A stretch of DNA of 15,312 bases from Tritrichomonas foetus (lineage: Eukaryota > Parabasalia > Tritrichomonadida > Tritrichomonadidae). The notes under the pieces are model-generated. The model had not been told where the DNA came from and did no database searches. It saw only the letters and a list, made by a program, of their open reading frames with translations. The translations under genes were made by a program, and so were the position numbers. The DNA lies in the NCBI GenBank assembly GCA_001839685.1, contig MLAK01001457.1, positions 1 through 15,312 on the forward strand. The letters run 5' to 3'. Shown one piece after another: positions 1 to 7,348 of the stretch (position 1 is its first letter; the number at the start of each line of letters is the position of its first letter).

Positions 1-463
1 AAGAGCATAATGCATCATTAGTTTGGAATAAAAGATAGCTACTCCTCCTTGAGATTCTGGAGTTCCGCGTCCAAAATATCAAGAATAAAATATGACCGTT
101 TAATGAACCGTTTATTTCCTTCACTTTTTCTCTCAATTTNCAANGGCGGAAAAAGGGCTTGTCAAATCCAAACGCCATAACTCAATAAAAATGATGTTCT
201 ATGTTGTACTGAATAATTCTCAATATAAAAATTAATCTAGCTACAAGCACATCAATTCATATTGTCAGAGAATTTTAGCTAATGAGTTCTGTATAATAAT
301 CACAGTTTATGGAGTCACATAAGAAATTCCGATTTATTTAATATTCATCGATTATTGTTTCTCCAAGTCAGTGAAGTGATCATTTTGTTGGGGAAAAAAA
401 CTAAATGAAATAGAATATGAAGTATAAAAAGAAAATAATGTATTAAAACTTTAACTAAAACTA
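1..463. other. Non-coding AT-rich stretch at window start
   Basis: No ORF of credible length or composition is seen on either strand. Undetermined bases occur at 140 and 144. The only structured signal is a promoter-like module at 94-126, listed separately. A short open frame runs off the left window edge on the minus strand (about 1-90), but it has no recognisable motif and may be chance. Confidence 0.5.
94..126 (+). promoter_or_regulatory. Promoter-like module: two CCGTTT sites plus TCACTT initiator
   Basis: The plus strand reads GACCGTTTAATGAACCGTTT at 94-113, followed by TCACTT at 121-126. TCACTT fits the trichomonad initiator consensus TCA(C/T)T(A/T). CCGTT/AACGG is a Myb-type half-site core. 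The same arrangement, two CCGTT sites and then TCATTT, occurs on the minus strand just upstream of the small gene that starts at 2096. No ORF follows the module here, so its gene may have decayed, or the downstream sequence may be affected by the two ambiguous bases. Confidence 0.4.
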
Positions 464-1093
464 TTATTCACTTCTAAATGATACAAGTGAAGATTTTTGT
501 CGAAGCATAAATTCATACTTCGAAAATAATTCCTGTGAGAAAGAAATGTTTAAAGAAACATTTTCTTCAAAAAATGAAAGTAATTCTGCAAGTAATGGCT
601 GGTTAATTCCTGCAATGCTTGACCATTTTATTTCATCATTCAATGAATCTAGATTGCTACATTTAGAGTTAACAGAATGATTATTTCGAACTTTTCCTTG
701 AATAGAATTGTTCGGATTTAAAGTTTGGCACCCACTAAAAGAATTTACTGAATTTAAAGAAGGGTATTTTTGTTGTTCATTTTTCCCCATGTTTTTAACT
801 ACAAACCATGTGCATGCAACGAGGAGCCTTTTAATTGTATATGAAGTAATTTTTTCTGGAAACTGATCTAAAATAACCATTGCCCATATAAAATGATGAA
901 GTGTACATCCGCATTTTCTTTGTATATCTTTCAATAAGAGATAATAGGATGTATCTATGTTATCGTCGAGGAATGGGTCGATATTGTAGTTTAATTGGCC
1001 ATCTTGATCGCTCTGTATATTGGTGTAAAAGTCATTTTGTTGTGTTATTTGCCGAATTACAAATGCGATGGTTTTAATCATCGCATCTTCCAT
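464..1093 (-). CDS. PHO80-like (P-type) cyclin
   Basis: This 209-residue protein resembles the PHO80/PCL cyclin family, which binds and activates PHO85-type cyclin-dependent kinases. Helix-1/2-like sequence runs from about residue 50 to 78, with TLHHFIWAMVILDQF at 64-78. It is followed by TSYTIKRLLVACTWFVVKN at 83-101, matching the family pattern in which a helix carrying RLL is followed by an AAKF-like segment. WSSIAGI at 157-163 and the segment SFFEENVSLNISFSQELFSKY at 173-193 match the family's closing block, where an AGI motif precedes the helix before an F-x-L-x-(I/V)-S-x-E/Q-x-(Y/F) run. Residues 104-152 form an unusual Ser/Asn-rich insert of about 50 residues where the family normally has a short loop. 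The gene has no intron, and the stop is TAA followed directly by TAG. The start chosen is the first ATG (MEDAM); the Met at residue 5 is an alternative. The family call comes from motif reading only. Confidence 0.68.
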   Translation of the reverse strand: MEDAMIKTIAFVIRQITQQNDFYTNIQSDQDGQLNYNIDPFLDDNIDTSYYLLLKDIQRKCGCTLHHFIWAMVILDQFPEKITSYTIKRLLVACTWFVVKNMGKNEQQKYPSLNSVNSFSGCQTLNPNNSIQGKVRNNHSVNSKCSNLDSLNDEIKWSSIAGINQPLLAELLSFFEENVSLNISFSQELFSKYEFMLRQKSSLVSFRSE

Positions 1094-1343
1094 TCCAGAT
1101 ATTTTGAAACAATATGGTTAATTTGAATATAAAATCGAGATTTTATTTCTCAATTTGGATAATATTTTCTTTGAAAAAAAGTTCATCAAATATTCAAAAA
1201 GTACATTGTAAAAATCAACCACATCTTTTATTTGTATTCTCAGAAAATTGAGAGGATATTTGATTATCAATGATAAATTTGAAAGAGATGAAATTTGATA
1301 GCTTCATGTATACAGTGGGTAGATTAGATTAAAAAAACCAAAT
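1094..1343. other. AT-rich spacer, 5' side of the cyclin gene
   Basis: This is very AT-rich sequence upstream of the minus-strand cyclin. I see no clear TCAYTW initiator within 30 bases of its ATG and no other feature. Confidence 0.4.
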
Positions 1344-1592
1344 TTACCAGCTAATGATGACTAAAGACAGAATGCGCTTATTCATTAATATAATTTTTTT
1401 TTCAACGCCTACTAGAGCGAATTCCAATATTTGACAAACATTGCTTTCTATCAAATAATTGAATAGAAATATATATGCCAAGTTAGATATGGTGATTCCT
1501 TCAAATTCAAGTTGCGAGATGGGATGAAAGCCAGTTTTCCGAGGAAATCTATACTGACAAAGTAGTACTATTAGTTTTGGGATGTTATTCAT
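1344..1592 (-). CDS. Small unrecognised ORF, doubtful
   Basis: This open frame of 82 codons encodes a hydrophobic protein rich in Ile and Leu. A segment near residues 30-50 (ITISNLAYIFLFNYLIES) could be a membrane helix or simply a by-product of AT-rich DNA. It has no recognised domain. It stands alone between the cyclin and the 84-residue gene, all on the minus strand, so it is not the shadow of another ORF. It could be a real short gene, a remnant, or chance. Confidence is low because the composition is what random AT-rich sequence gives. Confidence 0.2.
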   Translation of the reverse strand: MNNIPKLIVLLCQYRFPRKTGFHPISQLEFEGITISNLAYIFLFNYLIESNVCQILEFALVGVEKKIILMNKRILSLVIISW

Positions 1593-1841
1593 ATATTATT
1601 TTTTCTGACCCGAAAAAATAATGTATCAATATTAAAAAGTTGGCGATTACGATTTATTTATTTGTTTAAGGATTTGCCCCAGCCAAGTTCCTTAGAAAAA
1701 GTGATTGGAAAGATGAATAACTTGTCATACAAATGGATTAATAATTTGAAATACACGCAAAATTAAAAAGTAAAATGGCGTATCTGATTGGAGTAATTCA
1801 TATTTATTAATTTTGTACAATACACGCAAACAATGATGAAA

Positions 1842-2096
1842 TCATTTTGGATTTAATTTCTTTCCGAATATAACACCGGGTAAGTAATAAAACAAGCACT
1901 TCTTGGATCGGTCGACCATGCCACTGCGAGAAATGGTTGGGCGCTTCCTGAGGCCTTGTGGTTCGTATTCTTCTGGTGGATCATAGCATGTCACTGATTC
2001 GGCATTTTTAATTCCTGTTTCCATCCATGGAAATGTTTCAATCGTATCTTCGGGCTCTTCGGAGTATGAAAGAGATTCGACACGTGAATCTGTCAT
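1842..2096 (-). CDS. Small hypothetical protein, acidic N-half and basic C-half
   Basis: The product is 84 residues and I do not recognise it. The N-terminal half is acidic and Ser/Pro-rich (SLSYSEEPEDTIETFPW at about 9-25, YDPPEEYEP at about 38-46). The C-terminal half is basic (LRKRPTISRSGMVDRSKK at about 49-66) and ends in a short hydrophobic patch, CLFYYLPGVIFGKKL. No signal peptide is seen. The coding segment is clearly richer in G and C than the DNA on both sides, and codon choice is mixed, which argues for a real gene. It is divergent from the kinase gene across a 340-bp spacer. A TCATTT initiator-like site lies about 30 bases upstream of the ATG with paired CCGTT sites. RKRPTIS resembles a basophilic-kinase target motif, but that is only suggestive. 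Confidence 0.6.
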   Translation of the reverse strand: MTDSRVESLSYSEEPEDTIETFPWMETGIKNAESVTCYDPPEEYEPQGLRKRPTISRSGMVDRSKKCLFYYLPGVIFGKKLNPK

Positions 2097-2436
2097 TGAT
2101 TTATCGATTCCTTTAAACGAAAAATGAACGGTTTTAAACGGTCTTTTTATTTTTGAATTTATGTAGTTAATTGATTTTTGGTTAACTTGAATTGGTAATA
2201 TTGAATGTATATTTGTTCATCTTTGTTTTTTGTTAATGAGACCACTGTTCATAATGACAACATGGGGAAAACATTCTGAATTAATCGACATGTTAATAAA
2301 CAATTCATGTCTGAAAGATGTGATGTATTAAAAGTTAACAAATCATGAGTTCTTTTCACCTTGAAAAAATCAACATTGGAAAAATTGAGTACACATGTGA
2401 TATGAAAAAATAAAGGTTAAAATACAAAGGTTAAAA
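2097..2436. other. Divergent intergenic region between the small gene and the kinase
   Basis: This 340-bp spacer carries the 5' flanks of both the minus-strand small gene and the plus-strand kinase. A promoter-like module lies at 2122-2143 on the small-gene side. Near the kinase ATG there is a repeat of AGGTTAAAA (about 2414-2422 and 2428-2436), the second copy abutting the ATG. No good TCAYTW initiator is seen close to the kinase start. The rest is AT-rich without other features. Confidence 0.5.
2122..2143 (-). promoter_or_regulatory. Promoter-like module: paired CCGTT sites and TCATTT initiator
   Basis: Read on the minus strand, GACCGTTTAAAACCGTT runs directly into TCATTT (2127 to 2122). 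TCATTT fits the trichomonad initiator TCA(C/T)T(A/T). It lies about 30 bases upstream of the ATG at 2096, slightly further than the distance usually described. The doubled CCGTT/AACGG cores look like Myb-type half-sites. The same order and orientation of elements appears at 94-126 on the plus strand. Confidence 0.45.
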
Positions 2437-4161
2437 ATGCTGATTGGAAAGTATCGATTATTTCGAATTATTGGCGATGGAACCTTTTCTACAGTCAAGT
2501 TAGGTGTCCAAATATTTACAAACCAACCAGTTGCAGTCAAAATCATCAGCAAATCATCTCTTACCGAACAATCACAAATCGATCGTTTACATGAGCGAAT
2601 AAATGTTATTCAACGTCTTGATCACCCTGGAATCATCAAACTTATTGAAGTCATTGAGGATGAAACCGCTTACTACATCGTTCTTGAGTATTGTGGCGGC
2701 GGCGAACTTTTTGATTTCATCATTGCCCGAACACGCGTCGAAGAACCTTTAGCAAAACGATTTTTCAAACAGATAGTTTTGGCGGTTGGCTACTGTCATT
2801 CGCAAAATGTGATTCATCGAGATCTCAAACCCGAAAATTTACTTTTAACGGAAAACAATACTGTCAAACTGATCGACTTCGGTTTGTGTAACACTCACGC
2901 TGACCAGCCTCTTCACGACCGCTGTGGATCTGCCTGCTATATCGCGCCTGAAGCATTAACCACAAGTGAATACTTTGGAATACCTGCTGACATTTGGGCC
3001 CTTGGTGTGATTCTTTACGCCTTAGTTGACGGGTCACTTCCATGGAATTATCAAGATCCAAATCAGATGTTTCAACAGATTACAACAGGATCATTTCCAA
3101 TGCCAGCCGGCATTTCTCTGCAATGTCAAGACATGCTCAAAGGAATTTTAAATCCAGATGTTTCACAGAGATTCAGTATTGATGCAATTTTGATGCATCC
3201 TTGGCTTTTTGGTGTTGGTAATGTTTTTCCTTTACCAAAACCATCACAACCACCTGGAACAGGTGAACCGCATTTAAATTTATCATTGGGTGGATTTTCT
3301 GCTTCTGATGTGAGGCCTGAATTCCTACTGTGTAATGCAATTCATCAAAATGCGCCAAATCAAACACCAACAATGTCAATTCAAACTATTTTTGAAGGAA
3401 ATTCAATCCAACAAAATCAAAATCAAAATCTAAACCAGCAGCAATACGACAATAACGCCAATTCAAATCCTGATTCTATCAATAACAACAGCAGTAATAA
3501 TTTAAGTTTAAATAACAATTTGAATATGAACGTACCATTTGCAAACAATAGTAACAACATAAATGGAAATAATATAAACGGTAATAATATAAATAATAAT
3601 GTGAATAGTGGTGCAAATGAGCAGTTTTCACCAATAAGTAATAGTTGTTTAAATTTGAATAATTTCGGATTCAATTACATAAACAACTTCAGCAGTATAA
3701 GTAACATCATAAACAACACGAATAATAACAACAATTTCGGAAATAACTTGAATAATCTTGGCGGCTTGAATAATGGAAACAGTGCGATTCGTTCAGCCCG
3801 TTCAAAGCCTGTTCAACCGCGCTCGATATCGTTGGATGCAGCAACAATGACAGAAACAGGATATGATGATGATCAAGCAAATACACATCATGGGCCAATA
3901 ATGTCACAAACAATTAGTCATCGAGACCCAGCCGCTGTAGCCCAACAATTTGAAAGTGTTTTAATGGAACAAGGTATATCATATCGTCGATTGTCGCCCT
4001 TAATGTTTCAACTTTTTGGACCCGATTTGCAACTAACTGCTGAGGTTTGTCGGCTTTATGGGTTCAGAAATGTATATGTGGTCGCTTTTAAACGAATTCA
4101 AGGGGAAAGTTGGGGATACACACAATTTGTCTCGCAGATCCTCGGTGTTTTCAAGGCGTAG
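2437..4161 (+). CDS. CAMK/SNF1-like serine/threonine protein kinase with KA1-like C-terminus
   Basis: This 574-residue kinase phosphorylates Ser/Thr residues using ATP. Visible motifs are the glycine loop GDGTFSTV (13-20), the VAVK lysine K35, the helix-C Glu E53, HRD with D129 in HRDLKPEN (127-134), DFG (147-149), APE (170-172) and a DIWALGVILY segment. The domain ends near residue 262 (HPWLFG), as in the CAMKL/AMPK group. The activation loop reads LHDRCGSACYIAPE, where AMPK relatives have LRTSCGSPNYAAPE, so D161 occupies the position of the phosphorylated Thr. Residues about 323-448 are an Asn-rich low-complexity linker. The last 79 residues (about 496-574) look like a KA1 domain, ending FKRIQGESWGYTQFVSQILG, which resembles the FKRxxGxxWxYxxx(L/V)xxxIL ending of KA1; such domains bind membranes or autoinhibit the kinase. 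There is no intron. Start is the first ATG, six residues before the usual beginning of the kinase fold. Confidence 0.93.
   Translation: MLIGKYRLFRIIGDGTFSTVKLGVQIFTNQPVAVKIISKSSLTEQSQIDRLHERINVIQRLDHPGIIKLIEVIEDETAYYIVLEYCGGGELFDFIIARTRVEEPLAKRFFKQIVLAVGYCHSQNVIHRDLKPENLLLTENNTVKLIDFGLCNTHADQPLHDRCGSACYIAPEALTTSEYFGIPADIWALGVILYALVDGSLPWNYQDPNQMFQQITTGSFPMPAGISLQCQDMLKGILNPDVSQRFSIDAILMHPWLFGVGNVFPLPKPSQPPGTGEPHLNLSLGGFSASDVRPEFLLCNAIHQNAPNQTPTMSIQTIFEGNSIQQNQNQNLNQQQYDNNANSNPDSINNNSSNNLSLNNNLNMNVPFANNSNNINGNNINGNNINNNVNSGANEQFSPISNSCLNLNNFGFNYINNFSSISNIINNTNNNNNFGNNLNNLGGLNNGNSAIRSARSKPVQPRSISLDAATMTETGYDDDQANTHHGPIMSQTISHRDPAAVAQQFESVLMEQGISYRRLSPLMFQLFGPDLQLTAEVCRLYGFRNVYVVAFKRIQGESWGYTQFVSQILGVFKA
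3405..3780 (+). repeat. AAT/AAC-rich low-complexity tract encoding the Asn-rich linker
   Basis: Within the kinase gene, codons for Asn (AAT, AAC) dominate over about 125 codons, with scattered Gln, Ser and Leu. Short near-tandem units such as NINGNNINGNNINNN occur around 3556-3600. This is typical of expandable low-complexity linkers in AT-rich protist genomes. The tract keeps the reading frame open and is probably disordered in the protein. Confidence 0.85.
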
Positions 4162-6121
4162 AATTTCACTCTATTTTCAAATTTTGTTTTAGGTCTTGCT
4201 TTTCAATTCTGATTTCATATCTGTTTTAGAATGTATTTGAATATTATTATATTTAATTATTTTAATATCATGTTTATACCATTGATAGTAAATTTTGTTT
4301 CTATTCTCAATAATATTATTGTTATATCTTTGTTTCTCTATCTTTCGATGTCAAAATGATTCCTTTGAATTATAATTTTGACAACAAGTTTTCATCATTA
4401 TAAACTGGTTACAAACAATGCTAAGTTTAATTGATTGAAAATATAACTTTTTGGTTTAGGAGAACGTATGTCACAAAATGTAAAAATACATTTTTTAAAT
4501 TTGATTGCTAAATATAATAATATATCATATCTCAATCAATTGATTCATTTTATATGGAAACTTATGGAGAAAAACGTATTTTAAAAATTTATTTTTCTGC
4601 GAATTCCGATCAAATTCATTCAATTTTTAAATACTTAAAATTATTTCTATAGAATGATATTATCTCAAATTTCAAACTACAAAAATGTAAATAAAAATGG
4701 TATCAATAACTATATGATTCAGTTGTTATATAGTTAAAATTGGTAATTCTAAAGTTTCAAGAATTTGGTAAAAAAAATTTATTAAATTTTGTGATATTAC
4801 CCTACTTAATCACATCGTATAAAGATCGCTTTTTGACCCAAGATTGATCTTATTTTTTTATATGATNTGCAGGTAGCTTTCACCAGAATAAATGTGCTAT
4901 TTTTAAGGAATTTCTACCAAGCATTTTCGAAAAATGACTTTTTTTATGAAACATTTTTTTTTTCTAAAATTCATTTTTCAGAAGGTGCGAATAACTTTTT
5001 TTTGAAAATTAATTTTTATTTGATATTGATATTATATGGTTAATAAATTGGCAATAATATATTGCAAATAAAGATTGTTTTTTCTGTGATTTTTTGAAGT
5101 TTGGGGAAATTGAATAGACATTCAAAAAGTTTCACCAAAAAACATCCTTTTTTACAGATATTGGTAGAAGCAGAGGAATACTTTGAAAATGTGATATATT
5201 TATATTATATTATATTTATTGAAATTCTACGAAGAATTATCGCGAAATAATGAAAATTCGAGTTTTTTAGGAATTTTATTTCATTTTCTATTCAATTTTT
5301 TTCAGAAAAGAATGTTGTGTTAGAATATGAGTGTTCAAAAATAAGTGGTCTATCATAAATATACATGGTATTTATTTGTAATTATACTCGAAAAAATTAG
5401 AAAATATTAAGCAGATGATGTGTAAAAATTCAAAAATAAAAAAACTCTTTGGTGTACAGAACGGCCTATTCATTATTTTCTTAATTTCACTTGATAAAAA
5501 TAAATTATATCAAAAATAATTAGGGTTTGGGGTTAGAGATCCTGAAAAATTGAAAAACCACGGTTTTAGAAATTATTATTTTTTCTACCCTTTAAAACCA
5601 TTTAAACTTCAAATTAATTATATATTCATAATATTTAAATATAAATAAGATTATACTATGAAATTTAAATCAAATTAATAATTTTTTACTGAAAAAAAAT
5701 CCAATATCATTTTTCGAAATTGTCAAGTGACCAAGCTGCTGAACAATTTAATAATCATATATCGATAGTCTATCTAGTATGTAACGATGCAGTGTTTTTC
5801 TTTTTTCAAGAAACTTATCCTGTCTGGAGAAAAAGTTGATTCAAAATATCTTTATACGATGTACTTAATCATTTAAATTCTCGTAAATGATCATATATAT
5901 GTTTCTTTAAATACTCACTTTTTTCTATATCCATTTTTCTGGTAGTAATTCACTCTATGATCATCGAAAATTGCATATTTATCGGAGCTCCAATTCCAAT
6001 ATACTTAATAATAATGTCTCAGAATTCGATTTTAAAAAATTAAACCAGTTAAAGTTAGAACTGAGCTGGTACTCTCATCAAATACAGAAAAATTAAATGT
6101 AGCTGGAATTTGGAGCTTGAA
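4162..6121. other. Long AT-rich region with no supported gene
   Basis: This stretch of almost 2 kb is extremely AT-rich, with many A and T runs and stops in all frames. No ORF of credible composition, tRNA or repeat array is visible. There is one undetermined base at 4867. A short G-rich telomere-like scrap at 5520-5538 is listed separately. The segment just after 4161 would hold the kinase 3' untranslated region. The rest could be ordinary spacer or old, fully eroded repeat DNA. Confidence 0.6.
5520..5538 (+). repeat. Telomere-like G-rich scrap
   Basis: The sequence TTAGGGTTTGGGGTTAGAG stands out in an otherwise G-poor region. It resembles two or three degenerate telomere-type units. It is too short to call an interstitial telomere with confidence. 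Confidence 0.25.
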
Positions 6122-6877
6122 TCAGAAACCATTTTTGTTGTTAATTAATGCAAGTTGATAACAATCTTCAAAGCATCTGTAACTCTGAGCAAATGAGTAA
6201 CCAATGACGGAAATTGATAAATAGTCATGAACGGTTAGCATTGATGTTTCAACCTTTGATAAAACTTGTTTTAAATCTTCATAGAACTTTTCTATTCCTT
6301 TCATTAATTTGTAACAATCCTTCTGACAGTAAATGATGGCATATTTCATAATATCTATTTTATCAATGATACGATTAACGAGTTCAAAATTTTATGTATT
6401 AGTTTAAAATATGTTACAATTTGACCGAATAACTTTTTATCCAGATTTCCATGATGATATTGACGAAAGAACTCTTTGAATGTGTCTATTTCTGTTCTCA
6501 GCTGCGTATGGCATTTTGGCCTTATGAGCAGAAATGTTAAGCATATTTTTGGAGCTGTGATGATGAAGTATAGGTTACGAAAAGAAAATATACTACTGAA
6601 AGAACTGGATCCATACTCCAGTTCATTGTAGAAAAAATATGAATGAGTTAAAAATGTAAATATCACGACTGGAAAAAGTTTTCTTTACTACAATGTTCAA
6701 CAACATTAACTTTTGGTAACACAGATCTGTGTAATCAGAGAATTTATTAGTATATTGACTATATTGTAGGAGATTCATATCATAAGCAGTTATTTCCCGA
6801 AAAAATTCCATTTCTTCCATCTTACGTAAAATTTTCATTTGTTTTGTTCCTTCTAAATACTTGGGGAAATTTTCCAT
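6122..6877 (-). pseudogene. Frameshifted remnant of an unrecognised protein gene
   Basis: Three adjacent minus-strand frames together look like one gene broken by frameshifts. It begins with ATG at 6877 (MENFPKYLEGTKQMK, then a charged helical stretch and a segment with YSQYTNKFSDYTDLCYQK). It passes near 6670 into a second frame (NELEYGSSSFSSIFSF, then TEIDTFKEFFRQYHHGNLDK). Near 6390 it passes into a third frame (ELVNRIIDKIDIMKYAIIYC, then KLMKGIEKFYEDLKQ), ending at 6122. The frame changes fall where each open frame fades and the next takes over, and the composition (Lys, Glu, Tyr, Leu, Phe) suggests an alpha-helical protein. I do not recognise a domain. It could be the N-terminal helical region of a trichomonad multigene-family protein, or part of a mobile element together with the remnant at 6972-7250. 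No in-frame intron consensus was found that would join the pieces. Confidence 0.45.
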
Positions 6878-6971
6878 TTAATCATCTAATTAATTGCATT
6901 TTCTGCTGATACATTAATGGGACCTTTTGTTTTAACATTTCTTTAGGCTCTAAGTAAGAAGTAGTGAATGA

Positions 6972-7250
6972 TTAGTATGGAAAGAAGTCACCATCTGGAA
7001 TGATTCGTAAATGTTTCACATCTATTTCTTCCTCAATGACAATATTATCTTCAGTCAATATTTTAGATACAAATTTTGTTCTATTACCTTTCTTCTTTGG
7101 TTGAAGAAATGCAACTTCATAGATTGATGGAATGAATGAATCACCTATATATGGGTTCATGTATGAACAATTTGTTTCAAAAGAAATGTAACCAGTTATC
7201 TAACCTATTAAGTTTTCAATATTTATTGTTTCAGAAGCAGTATATCTGTT
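6972..7250 (-). pseudogene. Remnant with a compact basic/acidic domain, family unknown
   Basis: An open minus-strand frame from 7160 to 6972 encodes a segment with EVAFLQPKKKGNRTKFVSKI followed by VIEEEIDVKHLRIIPDGDFF. Upstream in the same frame, through one TAG, it continues to about 7250 (RYTASETINIENLI, then ITGYISFETNCSYMNPYIGD), right up to the poly-T run. The alternating basic and acidic beta-like strands suggest a small SH3/Tudor/chromo-type fold, as found at the ends of some transposon or retroelement proteins, but this is a guess from texture only. It lies between the broken gene at 6122-6877 and the transposase-like remnant at 7349-8102, all on the minus strand, so it may belong to either. 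Confidence 0.4.
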
Positions 7251-7253
7251 GTC

Positions 7254-7254
<1 letters not shown>

Positions 7255-7303
<49 letters not shown>
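7255..7303 (+). repeat. Homopolymer run of 49 T (poly-A on the minus strand)
   Basis: Forty-nine consecutive T residues are present. On the minus strand this is a poly-A run that starts about 45 bases after the last codon of the transposase-like remnant ending at 7349. The preceding bases (about 7304-7345 on the minus strand) are also A-rich and can be read as Lys/Glu codons. It may be a retroposition tail, an expanded Lys-codon tract, or a slippage artefact of sequencing. Confidence 0.9.
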
Positions 7304-7304
<1 letters not shown>

Positions 7305-7348
7305 TTTCTTTCTTTGCTTTTTTTTCATTCTTTTGTCTCTTAAGTGAT

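Noticed and set aside
2370..2552. A 60-codon minus-strand frame across the kinase start.
   Set aside because: It overlaps the kinase promoter and first exon antisense, and has no motif.
3173..3913. Open minus-strand frames within the kinase gene, including a Leu-rich one opposite the Asn tract.
   Set aside because: They are antisense shadows. Asn codons read as Leu/Ile on the other strand, and the plus-strand protein has clear domains.
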